Assembly (NCBI GenBank): GCA_020848455.1
Contig: JADLAB010000118.1
Span: 1 to 44,809, forward strand
DNA length: 44,809 nucleotides
DNA from: Polyangiaceae bacterium
GTDB lineage: Bacteria > Myxococcota_A > Polyangia > Polyangiales > Polyangiaceae
Reading direction: 5' to 3'
Shown here: one piece after another, positions 8,940 to 19,132 of the stretch
How the letters are laid out: each line of letters begins with the position of its first letter
Numbering within the stretch: the first letter of the stretch is position 1
The notes under the pieces: generated by a model
Seen by the model: the letters and a program-made list of their open reading frames with translations, nothing else
Told to the model about the DNA's origin: nothing
The model's database searches: none
Position numbers and translations under genes: made by a program

Positions 8940-9668
8940 ATGCGACGCCGCACCGCGACGCTGCGCCCCGTGATACGCCGTCATGCCTGCGTCGTCGCGG
9001 CCGCGCTCGCGGCCGTCGTGGTCCCGGCCTGCGCCGCCTCGAGCGTCACCGCCATCGTCGAGGACGAGCCCGTGTGCGCCGATTTCGAGATCGGCGCGGC
9101 GCGCACGCTGATGAAGGGGGGCCTGCGCCGTCCCATCGTGGTCACGGTCCTCGACGGCTCGTCCGAGATCTCGAAGCAGATGCTGCTCGGCCGGCGCGAG
9201 ACGACGTCGGGCGGCGCGCGGCTGCTCGTGACCGACTCGAACGACGAGTACACGATCCGCTGGGCGCAGTGCGAGAACGAGCGCGCGCCGCAGGCCGTCA
9301 AGGAGCGCACCAAGCGCGCCGATCAGAAGGGCGCGAGCTACGAGTGCGGCAAGGCCGAGACGTACCACGAGGAGAAGCTCACGGTGCGACGCGGCGACCC
9401 GAGCTCGCGCATCCTTCACTACGTCCCGCCGCCGGAGCCGGCGTGCTGGACGACCGAGGTCCCCGAGGGGGTGCGGCCGGCGGGGTCGGCGAGTGCGAGT
9501 GCCGTCCCGGCCGAGCGTCCGAGCGCGAGTGCGAGTGCGAGTGCGAGCGCGAGTGCGGGCGCGAGTGCGAGTGCGAGTGCGAGTGCGAGCGCGAGTGCGA
9601 GCGCGAGTGCGAGTGCGAGTGCGAGTGCGAGTGCGAGTGCGAGCGTCCCTGCGCCGCCGGCGCCCTGA
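8940..9668 (+). CDS. Small predicted lipoprotein with C-terminal Ser-Ala repeat tail
   Basis: This 242-residue protein starts at ATG 8940, followed by an Arg-rich n-region, a hydrophobic segment and VPAC (Cys31). An in-frame start further upstream overlaps the preceding gene and would bury the signal, so it was not used. Residues of about 35-180 form a mixed soluble domain with Cys residues (CADFE, CENER, ECGKAE, PACW) that I do not recognise. From about residue 181 the chain is almost entirely Ser-Ala, encoded by the GCGAGY hexanucleotide array, and ends VPAPPAP. Such a tail may be a flexible linker or surface stalk. Repeat number could change by slippage; six-base units keep the frame. Confidence 0.7.
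   Translation: MRRRTATLRPVIRRHACVVAAALAAVVVPACAASSVTAIVEDEPVCADFEIGAARTLMKGGLRRPIVVTVLDGSSEISKQMLLGRRETTSGGARLLVTDSNDEYTIRWAQCENERAPQAVKERTKRADQKGASYECGKAETYHEEKLTVRRGDPSSRILHYVPPPEPACWTTEVPEGVRPAGSASASAVPAERPSASASASASASAGASASASASASASASASASASASASASASVPAPPAP
9521..9645 (+). repeat. Hexanucleotide tandem repeat (GCGAGT/GCGAGC), about 20 units
   Basis: GCGAGT units, with occasional GCGAGC and one GCGGGC variant, run head to tail inside the C-terminal coding end of the lipoprotein gene at 8940-9668. A shorter patch lies at about 9490-9500. Each unit encodes Ser-Ala, so gain or loss of units is in frame. Confidence 0.9.
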
Positions 9669-9761
9669 CAGCTCGAGCCGACTCCCGTCGCCGGCATCAC
9701 CGCTCTGGCGCCCGGCTCGACGACCCGCGCCCGGCGATCCCTGCGTCGACGGGCCCACCAG

Positions 9762-9790
9762 TTGAGCAGAAGCACACAACTCGCTAGAGT
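9762..9790 (+). promoter_or_regulatory. Sigma-70-like promoter (TTGAGC - 17 nt - TAGAGT) upstream of the pseudokinase gene
   Basis: TTGAGC (9762-9767) and TAGAGT (9785-9790) are separated by 17 nt, each matching the consensus at four of six positions. The box lies 42 nt before ATG 9833 and downstream of the previous stop codon. Confidence 0.45.
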
Positions 9791-9832
9791 GGCTCTTCGG
9801 ACTCGCGGGAACGACCCCCGCGGCGAGAGAGC

Positions 9833-11467
9833 ATGACCACGGAGTCGACTGCGGAAACCCTGCGCGACGAGCTCGAGCGACGCCGCGCCGTTGGCAAGCG
9901 CTTCACCCTGAAGGAAGTCGTGAAGCTCGTGGTGCCCCTGTGCGCCGATCTGGCGGCCCACCACAAGATCCTCGGCAAGCTGGCGGTGCACCCGGGCTGC
10001 GTCCTCTACAGCCCGGACGGGCTGCGCTTCGACGAGGGCGCCTCGCACGAGCCGCCCATCCAGGCACGCGACCGTGCCTGTCTGCCGCCCGAGGAGCGCC
10101 ACGGCACGCCGGGCGGCGACAAGTCCGCGAGCGTCTTCTCGATCGGCGCGATCCTCTACGAGATGATCACCGGCCAGAGCGTCGGCCCGGGCATGCGTCG
10201 GCCTTCCGACATCGTCAAGGGGCTGCCCGAGTCGTTCGAGGTCCTGCTGAGCAAGGCGCTCGTCACCGACCCGACCCACCGCCCGAGCGACCTCGAGGCG
10301 CTGGCCCAGGCCCTGCACCACGCCTCGCCATCGGCGTCGATCCCGCCGCCCCCGGCCGACGAGTCGCACCTCGACGCCGAGGGCGGGGTCGAGGTCGACG
10401 TGTCGCTGTCGATGATCCCGCCGGCCCCCGCGGGCGTCGGCAACAAGGCCCACGCCGCCCCGAAGCAGCAGTTCTCGCAGGTCGCCAGCGCGGGCATCAT
10501 GGCCTTTGCGGCGACCGATTCGCCGGCCTCGTCCCGCAGCGGCAGCGCTGCGGCGACCTCGGTTCCCGGCAGCACGGCCCGCAACTCCACCGAGCGCCTC
10601 GCCGAGCTCAAGGCCGCGCTCGAGAGCGACCCGCGCCCGCGCTACGTCGTCATCAAGGACAGCATCGACCACGGCCCCTTCACGGCCGTCGAGCTCCTGC
10701 AGCAGATCGCGACCGGCAACTTTCGCGGGGACCTCTACCTGCGCGACACCCTGAGCCTCGACGAGCGCCTCATCGACGACTGGGAGCAGTTCGCCCCCTT
10801 CGCCCAGCAGGCGCGCCTCGGCAAGGAGGCCAAGGAGCGCAAGCGCGAGCTCGAGGCGACCGTCCACAAGGAGAAGTCGGGCACGCGCGCCAAGGCCCTC
10901 ATCGGCGGCGGCGTCATCCTGCTCGTGCTCGCCGCGGGCGTCGGCTGGTGGATGCGCGCACGCGCCTCCGGCGAGAACAAGGCGCAGGTGCAGGGCCAGG
11001 TCGCGGTCGCGAGCGACATCGACGGAGGCTTCCGCACCGGCGAGGTCGGCGACAACTCGCTCGCCAGCGAGGGCAGCGGCGGGCCCAAGTTCTCCTACAA
11101 GAAGGCCGGCGACGGCGACGGGCCGACCCCGAGCGGCGGCTCGTACCCGGCGGCGCGGGGCGGCAGCTGCGCCGCCGCGCAGGCGAGCTACGTCGAGGAC
11201 TACACGAAGCGCAACGTGCCGCCCGACCTCACGGCGGGCGCCTTCCAGTCGGTGCTCGGTCGCGGCACCTACTTGAACGCCTGCGGCGTGCCCCCCACCA
11301 CCACGGTGACGGTGTGCGCGGCCGTGCAGAACGGGATCGCCGTCGGCGTCACCGTGTCGACGAGCCCGGTCGACGGTGCGCTCAACTCCTGCATCCGCAG
11401 CGCGGTGCAGGGGCTGTCGTATCCGTCGCACCCGCGCCTCGACGTCACCACGACGGTCTTCAAGTGA
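9833..11467 (+). CDS. Membrane-anchored pseudokinase with GYF-like domain and TonB/AgmX-like C-terminal domain
   Basis: A 544-residue protein. Residues 25-162 look like only the C-lobe of a Ser/Thr kinase: DEG (67-69) in the DFG position, LPPE (84-87) for the APE region, FSIGAILYEMITG (102-114) and DPTHRPS (146-152). No glycine loop, no ATP-binding Lys and no HRD Asp are visible (GKLAVHPGCVL stands in place of HRDLKPxNVL), so it is probably inactive. A Pro/Ala linker follows. Residues 270-325 (YVVIKDSIDHGPFTAVELLQ) resemble a GYF/DUF4339-type peptide-binding domain. A single membrane helix (356-374) leads to an exported C-terminal domain with Cys residues, ending like TonB-C or AgmX/PglI domains. 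It probably links cytoplasmic partners to the periplasm; the exact role is unknown. It precedes an ABC ATPase gene by 42 nt. Confidence 0.75.
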   Translation: MTTESTAETLRDELERRRAVGKRFTLKEVVKLVVPLCADLAAHHKILGKLAVHPGCVLYSPDGLRFDEGASHEPPIQARDRACLPPEERHGTPGGDKSASVFSIGAILYEMITGQSVGPGMRRPSDIVKGLPESFEVLLSKALVTDPTHRPSDLEALAQALHHASPSASIPPPPADESHLDAEGGVEVDVSLSMIPPAPAGVGNKAHAAPKQQFSQVASAGIMAFAATDSPASSRSGSAAATSVPGSTARNSTERLAELKAALESDPRPRYVVIKDSIDHGPFTAVELLQQIATGNFRGDLYLRDTLSLDERLIDDWEQFAPFAQQARLGKEAKERKRELEATVHKEKSGTRAKALIGGGVILLVLAAGVGWWMRARASGENKAQVQGQVAVASDIDGGFRTGEVGDNSLASEGSGGPKFSYKKAGDGDGPTPSGGSYPAARGGSCAAAQASYVEDYTKRNVPPDLTAGAFQSVLGRGTYLNACGVPPTTTVTVCAAVQNGIAVGVTVSTSPVDGALNSCIRSAVQGLSYPSHPRLDVTTTVFK

Positions 11468-11509
11468 CCGCGGGGCCGGGCCTCCGCAGACCTCGCTCGT
11501 GATGCGCCC

Positions 11510-12247
11510 GTGATCCGTCTCGAGGGCGTGTGCAAGAGCTTCGGCGGCGTGCCGGTGCTGCGCGGCGTCGACCTCGAGGTGCCCAAGGGCTGCCTCTACG
11601 GCCTCATCGGTCCCGGCGCCGCCGGCAAGAGCGTGCTGCTCAAGATCGTGACCGGCCTGTTGCGCCCCGACCGCGGCCGCGTGGTCGTCGACGGGCGCGA
11701 CATCTTCGCCATGAGCGAGCTCGAGCTGCAGCAGTTCCGCTCGCAGATGGGCATGCAGTTCCAGAACAACGCGCTCTTCGACTACATGACGGTCGGCGAG
11801 AACGTCGCCTTTCCGCTGCGCCGCCTGTCGAACCTCGCCGAGCCCGAGATCGCGGCGCGCGTGGCCGAGCGGCTGGAGCGCGTGGCCCTGCCGGGCTACG
11901 AGACGCGCCTGCCGGCCGGTCTGTCGGGCGGCCAGAAGAAGCGCGTGGGCGTGGCGCGCGCCACGGTGACGCGCGCGGCCATCGTGCTCTACGACGAGCC
12001 GGCCGCCGGCCTCGACCCGGTGACCTCGCAGCGCATCTTCGAGATGCTGCGCGGCGAGCAGCGCGAGAGCGGCGCCACCGCGCTCATGGTGTCGAGCGAT
12101 CTCGACCGCATGCTGTCGGTCACCGACCGCGTGGGCATGCTCTACAAGGGCGAGCTCATCTTCGACGGCACGACCGCCGAGGCGCAGGCGGCCGAGGAGC
12201 CGCGCGTGCGCCAGTTCGTGCACGGTCTGACCGAGGGTCCGCTCTAG
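11510..12247 (+). CDS. ABC transporter ATPase, MlaF/Mce-type lipid transport family
   Basis: A 245-residue ATPase starting at GTG 11510, of the size expected for MlaF-like proteins. Walker A is GPGAAGKS (34-41), followed by a Q-loop (MQFQNNALFDYMT, 82-94), the signature LSGGQKKR (138-145) and Walker B IVLYDEPAAGLDP (158-170). The QNNALFD Q-loop and the early signature resemble the Mla/Ttg2 retrograde phospholipid transport family. The H-loop, normally (T/S)HD, reads VSSD with Ser196 (AGC at 12095-12097) where the switch His is expected. No MlaE permease or MlaD/Mce gene is present nearby, so partners must be encoded elsewhere. Its stop codon TAG begins a 13-nt sequence shared with the terminal repeat of the element at 36721. 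Confidence 0.85.
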   Translation: MIRLEGVCKSFGGVPVLRGVDLEVPKGCLYGLIGPGAAGKSVLLKIVTGLLRPDRGRVVVDGRDIFAMSELELQQFRSQMGMQFQNNALFDYMTVGENVAFPLRRLSNLAEPEIAARVAERLERVALPGYETRLPAGLSGGQKKRVGVARATVTRAAIVLYDEPAAGLDPVTSQRIFEMLRGEQRESGATALMVSSDLDRMLSVTDRVGMLYKGELIFDGTTAEAQAAEEPRVRQFVHGLTEGPL

Positions 12248-12257
12248 AGCACCGAAC
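12245..12257 (+). repeat. Partial copy of the terminal inverted repeat of the element at 36721-36900
   Basis: TAGAGCACCGAAC is identical to the first 13 nt of the left arm at 36721; with the preceding C the match is 14 nt. As there, the TAG is the stop codon of the upstream gene and the site lies between convergent genes. Confidence 0.5.
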
Positions 12258-12267
12258 CGAACACGAG

Positions 12268-15200
12268 TCAGAGCTGCGCCAGCATCTCGCGCGCGTCCTG
12301 GTAGATGAGCTCGTGGCCGTGCTCGGCCGCCATCTCCTGCACGCGCACGAGCAGGGGCCGCGCCTGCGCGCTCCGGCCGGTGGCGTGGAGCACGCGCGCG
12401 AGCAGGAAGCGCCCCTCGAGCACGTCCCAGAGAAAGCCGGAGCCGTCGGCCTGGCGGATCAGCGCCTTCAGCTGCTCCTCGGCGCCCGCGTGCCCCTTGA
12501 GCGCCTCGAGCGCGCACAGGTGCATCTGGTTCAGGTTCGAGAGCCGCTCGTGGTCGAGCGCCTTGGCGAACTCGAAGGACTCGACGAACGCGGCGTAGGC
12601 GCGCCCCATGTCCCCGAGCCGGTCGCAGGCGTCGCCGAGGTTGTGCAGCGCCGCGGCCGCCTCGTAGCGCAGGCCCGCGATGCGAGCCAGGTCGGCGAGC
12701 TTGGCCGCCTCGCGCGCCACGGCCTGGAAGTCGCGCAGGTTGAAGTAAATGAGCGCGCGGTGCTTCTGGCGCGCCACGGCCTCGACGGGGTCGCCGGAGC
12801 GCCCGAGCGCGTCGGCGCGGTCCATGTGCTCGAGCGCGCGCTCGCAGCGTCCGGTCGAGGCGCGCACCTGCGACAGCAAGAGGAGCGTCGCCACGTCCTC
12901 GGCCGGGCCGAGCGCCTCGAGGCGGTCCGCCGCCGCGGCTCCCTGCGTGAACAGCCCCTTGCGCAGGCTCACCTCGATCTCGGTGCGCAGCGCCGCGCGC
13001 TCGAGGCCCACCTCGCCGCCGGTGTCCGCCCGCGCCTCCTCGAGCACGCGGTAGGCGTCGTCGAACTGGTTGATGGCGCCGAGCGCTCCGGCCGCCGCAA
13101 TGCCGGCGCGCGCGCGCAGCCGCGGCTCGCCGCGCGCCTGGATCTGGCGCAGGGCCGGCAGGACGGCGTCCTTCAACCCAGGTGCGGCGCGGACGCGCGT
13201 GGCTGCCTCGGCGAGCTGCACCAGCCAGTTGCACAGCTCCTCGACGCTGCGGTCGCGCAGGTCCGCGAGCTCGAGCGTGCGCTGCATGGTGCGCAGCGCC
13301 GCCTCGAGCTGGCCCGCACCCAGCTTCTCCTCGGCCGCCTGCCAGAAGTACTGCGAGGCGAGGCGCCGGTCGCCGGCGTCGAACAGGTGCTCGGCGATGC
13401 GCTCGAGCGTCTCGCCGCTCGGACCGACGAAGGTGGCGTCGCGCCCCACGCCACCCTCGCCGTAGCGCGCCTGCATGTACACGTGCGCGGCCGTCGCATG
13501 CAGCTCCTGGCGCGCCACGGGCGCCATCGCGGCGAGCACGATCTCGCGGTAGAGCGGCGACGCGAAGCGCACCTTCGTGGGACCGGTGCGCCGCACCAGG
13601 CCCTTCTGGCCGAGCACCGCGATGAGCTGATCGAGCGCCGGCAACGAGCGCTTCACGGTGGCCGCGAGCACCGGCGTGAGGGCGGGCTCCCCCAGGATCG
13701 CGATGCCCTGCAGCACGCGCCGCTCGCGCTCGGGCAAGCGGCTCACGCGCGACGCGACCAGGTTCTTCAGCGTGCGCGGCGCCGCGGTCGAGAGCTCCGG
13801 CGGTGCGGTGAGGGCCGCCCCGCCGAGCGCGCCGAGCTCGCCGTTCTCGGCGATCTCGCGCAGCAGCTCCTCGACGAACAGCGGATGGCCGCCCGCGTAG
13901 TTGCGCACGTAGCCGAGCACGCCCGGCGGCACGCTGCGCTGGTCGAGCTGGACCTCGAGCAGCTTGCCCGTCTCGCGCTCGCCGAGCTCGCCGAGCTCGA
14001 GGTCGTGCACGCCCGGAAGACTGGCGAGCACCGCCGGCACCTCGCCGCGCTGCGCCAGGATGAACACCGCCCGCGCGCCCGCGCTCGGCGGGGTCGTCGC
14101 GCCCGGGGCGGCCGAGGGTGGGCTCGCGCGCCCGAAGATGCGCGCGATGGCAGCCAGGCTCTCGAAGTCCGCGGCCTGGGCGTCGTCCCAGGCGAAGCAG
14201 TGCAGCCGGTCGCGGCACAGGCTGAACACCATGCGCTCGAAGCCCGAGCGGATCGCCGCGCTCGTCTCGCCGGCCGCGGTGCGCGTCGGGGCGCCGAGCA
14301 GGTGCAGGATCGCCGCCACCTCGGCCTCGGGCAGGCCGAGCGCGCGCAGCCGCGGCGCCACCTCGAGGATGCGCCCCGGATCGTCGTCCTCCTCGGTGCC
14401 GCAGAGCACGTGCAGCATCGCCCGCAGCGCGCTCCACGGAACGGTGGCGCCGTTGAGCGGACAGGACGCGGTGTAGAAGGCCACGTTGAACTGCCCGCGC
14501 TCCAGCCGGCGGCGCGCCTCGAGCAACAAGCGGCTCTTGCCGATGCCGGTCTCGCCACGCACGACGGCGAGCTGCGGCACCTGGCGCGTCGCCGCCGCCA
14601 TGATCGCCCCCAGGCGCTTGAGCTCGTCGTGGCGCCCGACGAAGCGCACCCGCGGCCGGTCGCTCGGCTGCGCGCTCTTGACCACCACGGCGCCGTCGAC
14701 CAGGCGGCGCGCGTCGGGCAGCGCCTCGGTCACGAAGGTGCGCCGCACCAGCCGGCCGGTGATGGGCGACAGCGCCACGCTGCCCTCCGCGGCGCGCGCC
14801 AGGCTCTGCGCGGTCGCGACCAGGGCCGCCAGCCGCTCGTCGGCGATGGGGATCCCGCCCATGTCGACCGAGATGGAGCCGCAGTGCACCCCCGCCGCGG
14901 GCACGACGCCGGCGCCGCGCGAGCGCACCAGCACGAGCGCGGCACGCACGGCTGCCTCGGCGTCGCGCCCATCGGTGTCGCCGAGCCCGAAGATCGCGAC
15001 GAGCTGCGAGCCCGTCTCTTCGTGGATCCAGGCGCCGTGGCGCTCGAGCAGCTGCCGCATGCGCCCGCGCGCGACGTCGCTCTCGCGCGCGGGGAAGGCC
15101 ACCACCACGGCGCTCACGTCGCGGCGCTCGCCGCGCGGCGCGAGCCCGTCGCGCGCCTCCGGGGGCGGGCCGGAGCCGCGCGGGATCTCGACCGGCGTCG

Positions 15201-16233
15201 GCTCCTCCGAGGTGCTCGGCTCGTCGAGCACGCGCGTGCCCTCGAGCTCCGGCGCCTCGCCCGCGTCGCGCAGCGGCGCAAGCACGTCGCAGAGCTCGGC
15301 CGCGCCCCAGCGCTGCCCCGTGACGTAGCAGTGCTCGAGCAGCTGCTCACACAGCTCGCCCGCGCTCGCCAGCCGCGCCTCGGGGCGCGGGGTGAGCAGG
15401 CGCGCGACCAGATCCACGAGCGCGCGCGGCGCGCCGGGGCAGCCGAGCTCGAGCGGCGGGTACTCGCAGGCGAGCACGCGGCGCGCCGTCTCGGCCCGGG
15501 CGGCGGCGCGGAACGGGTTCGCGCTCGTCAGCATCTCGTAGAGCACCACGCCGAGCGCGAAGAGGTCGCTGCGCGCGTCGGTCGGCTCGCCGCGCAGCTG
15601 CTCGGGGCTCAGGTACGACAGCTTGCCGGCGGCCCGCACCGCCGTCGTGTCGTCGCTCGCCGCCTCGTCCACCTGGATGATGTCGCGCGCCTTGGCGATG
15701 CCGAAGTCGGTGACCTTCACGTCGCCCTCCCACGACAGCAGGATGTTCTGCGGCGAGATGTCGCGGTGCACGATGCCGAGCGGCTGGTGGTGCTCGTCGC
15801 GGCGCCGGTGCGCGTGGTCGAGCGCCTTGCCCACCTCGCTCGCCACGAACACCGCGAGCGCGGGCGGCAGCGCCTCGCGCACGCGCCGGCAGTGCGCCAG
15901 CAGGGTCGCCAGATCGACCCCGGGCACGTACTCCATCGCGATGTAGTAGCTCGGGCCGGAGGCGCCCTCGATGCGCCCGAGGTCGAACACCTGCACGATA
16001 TTGGCGTGCGACAGGCGCACCGCGAGCTTCGCCTCGGCGACGAACATGTCGACGAAGGCGGGGTGGGCCGCGAGCTCCGGCAGGATGCGCTTGATGACGA
16101 GGACCTTCTCGAAGCCCTCGACGCCGAAGCTCTTGGCCTTCCACACCTCGGCCATGCCGCCGCGGCCGATCGGCTCGAGCAGGCGGTAGCGCCCGTAGGT
16201 GGGCTCCGCCCGGCTTTGCCCCCGCTCCGTCAT
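12268..16233 (-). CDS. Multidomain Ser/Thr protein kinase: kinase, degenerate class III cyclase, AAA ATPase and TPR-like helices
   Basis: A 1321-residue cytoplasmic signalling protein. The kinase domain (15-300) is complete: GRGGMAEV loop (23-30), Lys48, HRDISPQN (156-163), DFG (176-178) and SPE (209-211). A Pro/Glu linker is followed by a cyclase-like domain (372-500), in which the metal-binding Asp residues are replaced (FPAR for FxD, GSQL for GDxx); it is probably a non-catalytic sensor. A predicted ATPase follows with Walker A GETGIGKS (560-567) and Walker B-like FAWDD (680-684). The remaining 600 residues are helical with TPR-like spacing. The plan resembles PknK-type kinase/AAA regulators. 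It begins 4 nt after the dnaK stop codon, so the two are probably co-transcribed and translationally coupled. Chaperone-linked control of the kinase is inference. Confidence 0.9.
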   Translation of the reverse strand: MTERGQSRAEPTYGRYRLLEPIGRGGMAEVWKAKSFGVEGFEKVLVIKRILPELAAHPAFVDMFVAEAKLAVRLSHANIVQVFDLGRIEGASGPSYYIAMEYVPGVDLATLLAHCRRVREALPPALAVFVASEVGKALDHAHRRRDEHHQPLGIVHRDISPQNILLSWEGDVKVTDFGIAKARDIIQVDEAASDDTTAVRAAGKLSYLSPEQLRGEPTDARSDLFALGVVLYEMLTSANPFRAAARAETARRVLACEYPPLELGCPGAPRALVDLVARLLTPRPEARLASAGELCEQLLEHCYVTGQRWGAAELCDVLAPLRDAGEAPELEGTRVLDEPSTSEEPTPVEIPRGSGPPPEARDGLAPRGERRDVSAVVVAFPARESDVARGRMRQLLERHGAWIHEETGSQLVAIFGLGDTDGRDAEAAVRAALVLVRSRGAGVVPAAGVHCGSISVDMGGIPIADERLAALVATAQSLARAAEGSVALSPITGRLVRRTFVTEALPDARRLVDGAVVVKSAQPSDRPRVRFVGRHDELKRLGAIMAAATRQVPQLAVVRGETGIGKSRLLLEARRRLERGQFNVAFYTASCPLNGATVPWSALRAMLHVLCGTEEDDDPGRILEVAPRLRALGLPEAEVAAILHLLGAPTRTAAGETSAAIRSGFERMVFSLCRDRLHCFAWDDAQAADFESLAAIARIFGRASPPSAAPGATTPPSAGARAVFILAQRGEVPAVLASLPGVHDLELGELGERETGKLLEVQLDQRSVPPGVLGYVRNYAGGHPLFVEELLREIAENGELGALGGAALTAPPELSTAAPRTLKNLVASRVSRLPERERRVLQGIAILGEPALTPVLAATVKRSLPALDQLIAVLGQKGLVRRTGPTKVRFASPLYREIVLAAMAPVARQELHATAAHVYMQARYGEGGVGRDATFVGPSGETLERIAEHLFDAGDRRLASQYFWQAAEEKLGAGQLEAALRTMQRTLELADLRDRSVEELCNWLVQLAEAATRVRAAPGLKDAVLPALRQIQARGEPRLRARAGIAAAGALGAINQFDDAYRVLEEARADTGGEVGLERAALRTEIEVSLRKGLFTQGAAAADRLEALGPAEDVATLLLLSQVRASTGRCERALEHMDRADALGRSGDPVEAVARQKHRALIYFNLRDFQAVAREAAKLADLARIAGLRYEAAAALHNLGDACDRLGDMGRAYAAFVESFEFAKALDHERLSNLNQMHLCALEALKGHAGAEEQLKALIRQADGSGFLWDVLEGRFLLARVLHATGRSAQARPLLVRVQEMAAEHGHELIYQDAREMLAQL

Positions 16234-16237
16234 GGGG

Positions 16238-18091
<1,854 letters not shown>

Positions 18092-18268
18092 CGTCCTGCT
18101 AGCGCCCCCACCCTGTCGCGGCCCTCGGTGCGACCCCCACACCCATAGCACCGTCGCCCGGCGGCTCGCAGCCCCTCGCGCGCCCGGGGTCGCGGCGCCC
18201 CGCGAGCCCCGCGCCGAGCTGCGCCCCGCACGGGCGGCGCCGCACGACCACCGCGGGCAGCCCGGCGG

Positions 18269-18922
18269 TCACGGGTCGTTGCCGGGGTCGCCGGACGGCA
18301 CCGGAGACTCGCCGGGGGAGGCTTCGGGCGCCGGGTCCGCGGCCGCCGCGGGCCCGCGTGACACCACGACCATCGCGGGCCGCACCAGCTCGGTGCCCAT
18401 GACGTAGCCGCACTGCACCTCGGCCACGATCGCGCCCGCGGGGTGGTCGGCCGACTCGACGTACTGGATCGACTCGTGGAAGGCCGGATCGAAGGGCTTG
18501 CCGACGACCCCGAGGCGCTCGATGCCGAGCCGCCCGAGCGTGGTCTCGAGCTGCTTGCGCACCATGCGCAGGCCCTCGGCCAGGGACGCGATGTCGGTGC
18601 CTGGCCCGATGTGCGCGGTGGCGCGCTCGAGGTTGTCGAACACCGGCAGGAGGTCCTTCACGAGGCCCTGGACCGCGCGGCGGCGCGTGTCCTCGAGCTC
18701 GCGCTGGGAGCGCTTGCGGTAGTTGTCGAAGTCGGCCGCGACGCGCAGCATCTGCTCGCGCGATTTCTGCACGAGCGCGGTCTGCTCGGCCAGCCGCTCC
18801 TCGAGCGTCGGCTCCGGCGGCGGCGCTTCGGGCGCCGCCTCGACGCTGGGCTTGCCGTTGCCACCGTCGCCCGCCGCAGCCTCGGTGCGGGCCTCGTTCG
18901 CTTTCGCTTTGTCTTCGCTCAT
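18269..18922 (-). CDS. grpE: Nucleotide exchange factor GrpE
   Basis: A 217-residue co-chaperone that promotes ADP release from DnaK. It has an acidic, Ala/Pro-rich N-terminal tail, then a long coiled-coil helix (LEERLAEQTALVQKSREQML), then the typical core with RVAADFDNYRKRSQRE, DLLPVFDNLERA and GKPFDPAFHESIQYVE. The C-terminus is followed by an extra Pro/Ala/Glu tail. The start ATG 18922 is chosen because upstream sequence in this frame loses GrpE character. The gene is divergent from argD. The intervening 210 nt contain three GC-rich inverted repeats; no CIRCE-type (TTAGCACTC) operator was found. Confidence 0.93.
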   Translation of the reverse strand: MSEDKAKANEARTEAAAGDGGNGKPSVEAAPEAPPPEPTLEERLAEQTALVQKSREQMLRVAADFDNYRKRSQRELEDTRRRAVQGLVKDLLPVFDNLERATAHIGPGTDIASLAEGLRMVRKQLETTLGRLGIERLGVVGKPFDPAFHESIQYVESADHPAGAIVAEVQCGYVMGTELVRPAMVVVSRGPAAAADPAPEASPGESPVPSGDPGNDP

Positions 18923-18968
18923 GTCGCCAGCCGCGCGTTCTAACACGCACCGCGCCCGGCTCCGAGCG

Positions 18969-18990
18969 CGCGCGACGAGCTCGTCGCGCG
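18969..18990. repeat. 22-bp perfect palindrome in the grpE-argD divergent promoter region
   Basis: The sequence is self-complementary across all 22 bases, centred on GAGCTC (core CGACGAGCTCGTCG). Its half-site CGCGACG recurs in the inverted repeat at 19016-19032. A pair of operators for one regulator is possible. GC-rich DNA produces palindromes easily, so this is tentative. Confidence 0.4.
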
Positions 18991-19015
18991 GCGTCCGACC
19001 GGCACGTCGCGTGCG

Positions 19016-19032
19016 CGCGACGCCTCGTCGCG
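19016..19032. repeat. Inverted repeat CGCGACG-CCT-CGTCGCG upstream of argD
   Basis: Two perfect 7-bp arms surround a 3-nt spacer. The arms match those of the palindrome at 18969-18990, about 45 bp away. The right arm ends 6 nt before the TATAAT at 19039, so a bound protein could affect that promoter. A third small repeat (GCACG-TCG-CGTGC, 19002-19014) lies between the two. Confidence 0.4.
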
Positions 19033-19038
19033 TGGCAC

Positions 19039-19044
19039 TATAAT
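19039..19044 (+). promoter_or_regulatory. Consensus -10 box TATAAT upstream of argD
   Basis: A perfect TATAAT, rare in DNA this GC-rich, lies about 88 nt before ATG 19133. No -35 hexamer close to TTGACA is present at 16-18 nt spacing. An activator or an extended -10 contact may compensate. Confidence 0.5.
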
Positions 19045-19132
19045 CCCCCGCGCCAGCAGCGCAACGCGGGCCCCGGTAGGCTCGGAGCCCGCGCGGTTGC
19101 CTCGGCTGCGCGCGGAGCGTAGAAAGGCCGCG

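Noticed and set aside
4466-8953. Minus-strand open frame of 1495 codons opposite the giant lipoprotein gene
   Set aside because: It is an antisense shadow of GC-rich coding DNA: Arg/Glu/Gly-rich, no signal peptide, no recognisable domain. The plus frame has a lipoprotein signal and normal composition.
18923-19132. CIRCE operator or heat-shock sigma promoter before grpE
   Set aside because: No TTAGCACTC-N9-GAGTGCTAA and no convincing CTTGAA/CCCCAT pair was found.
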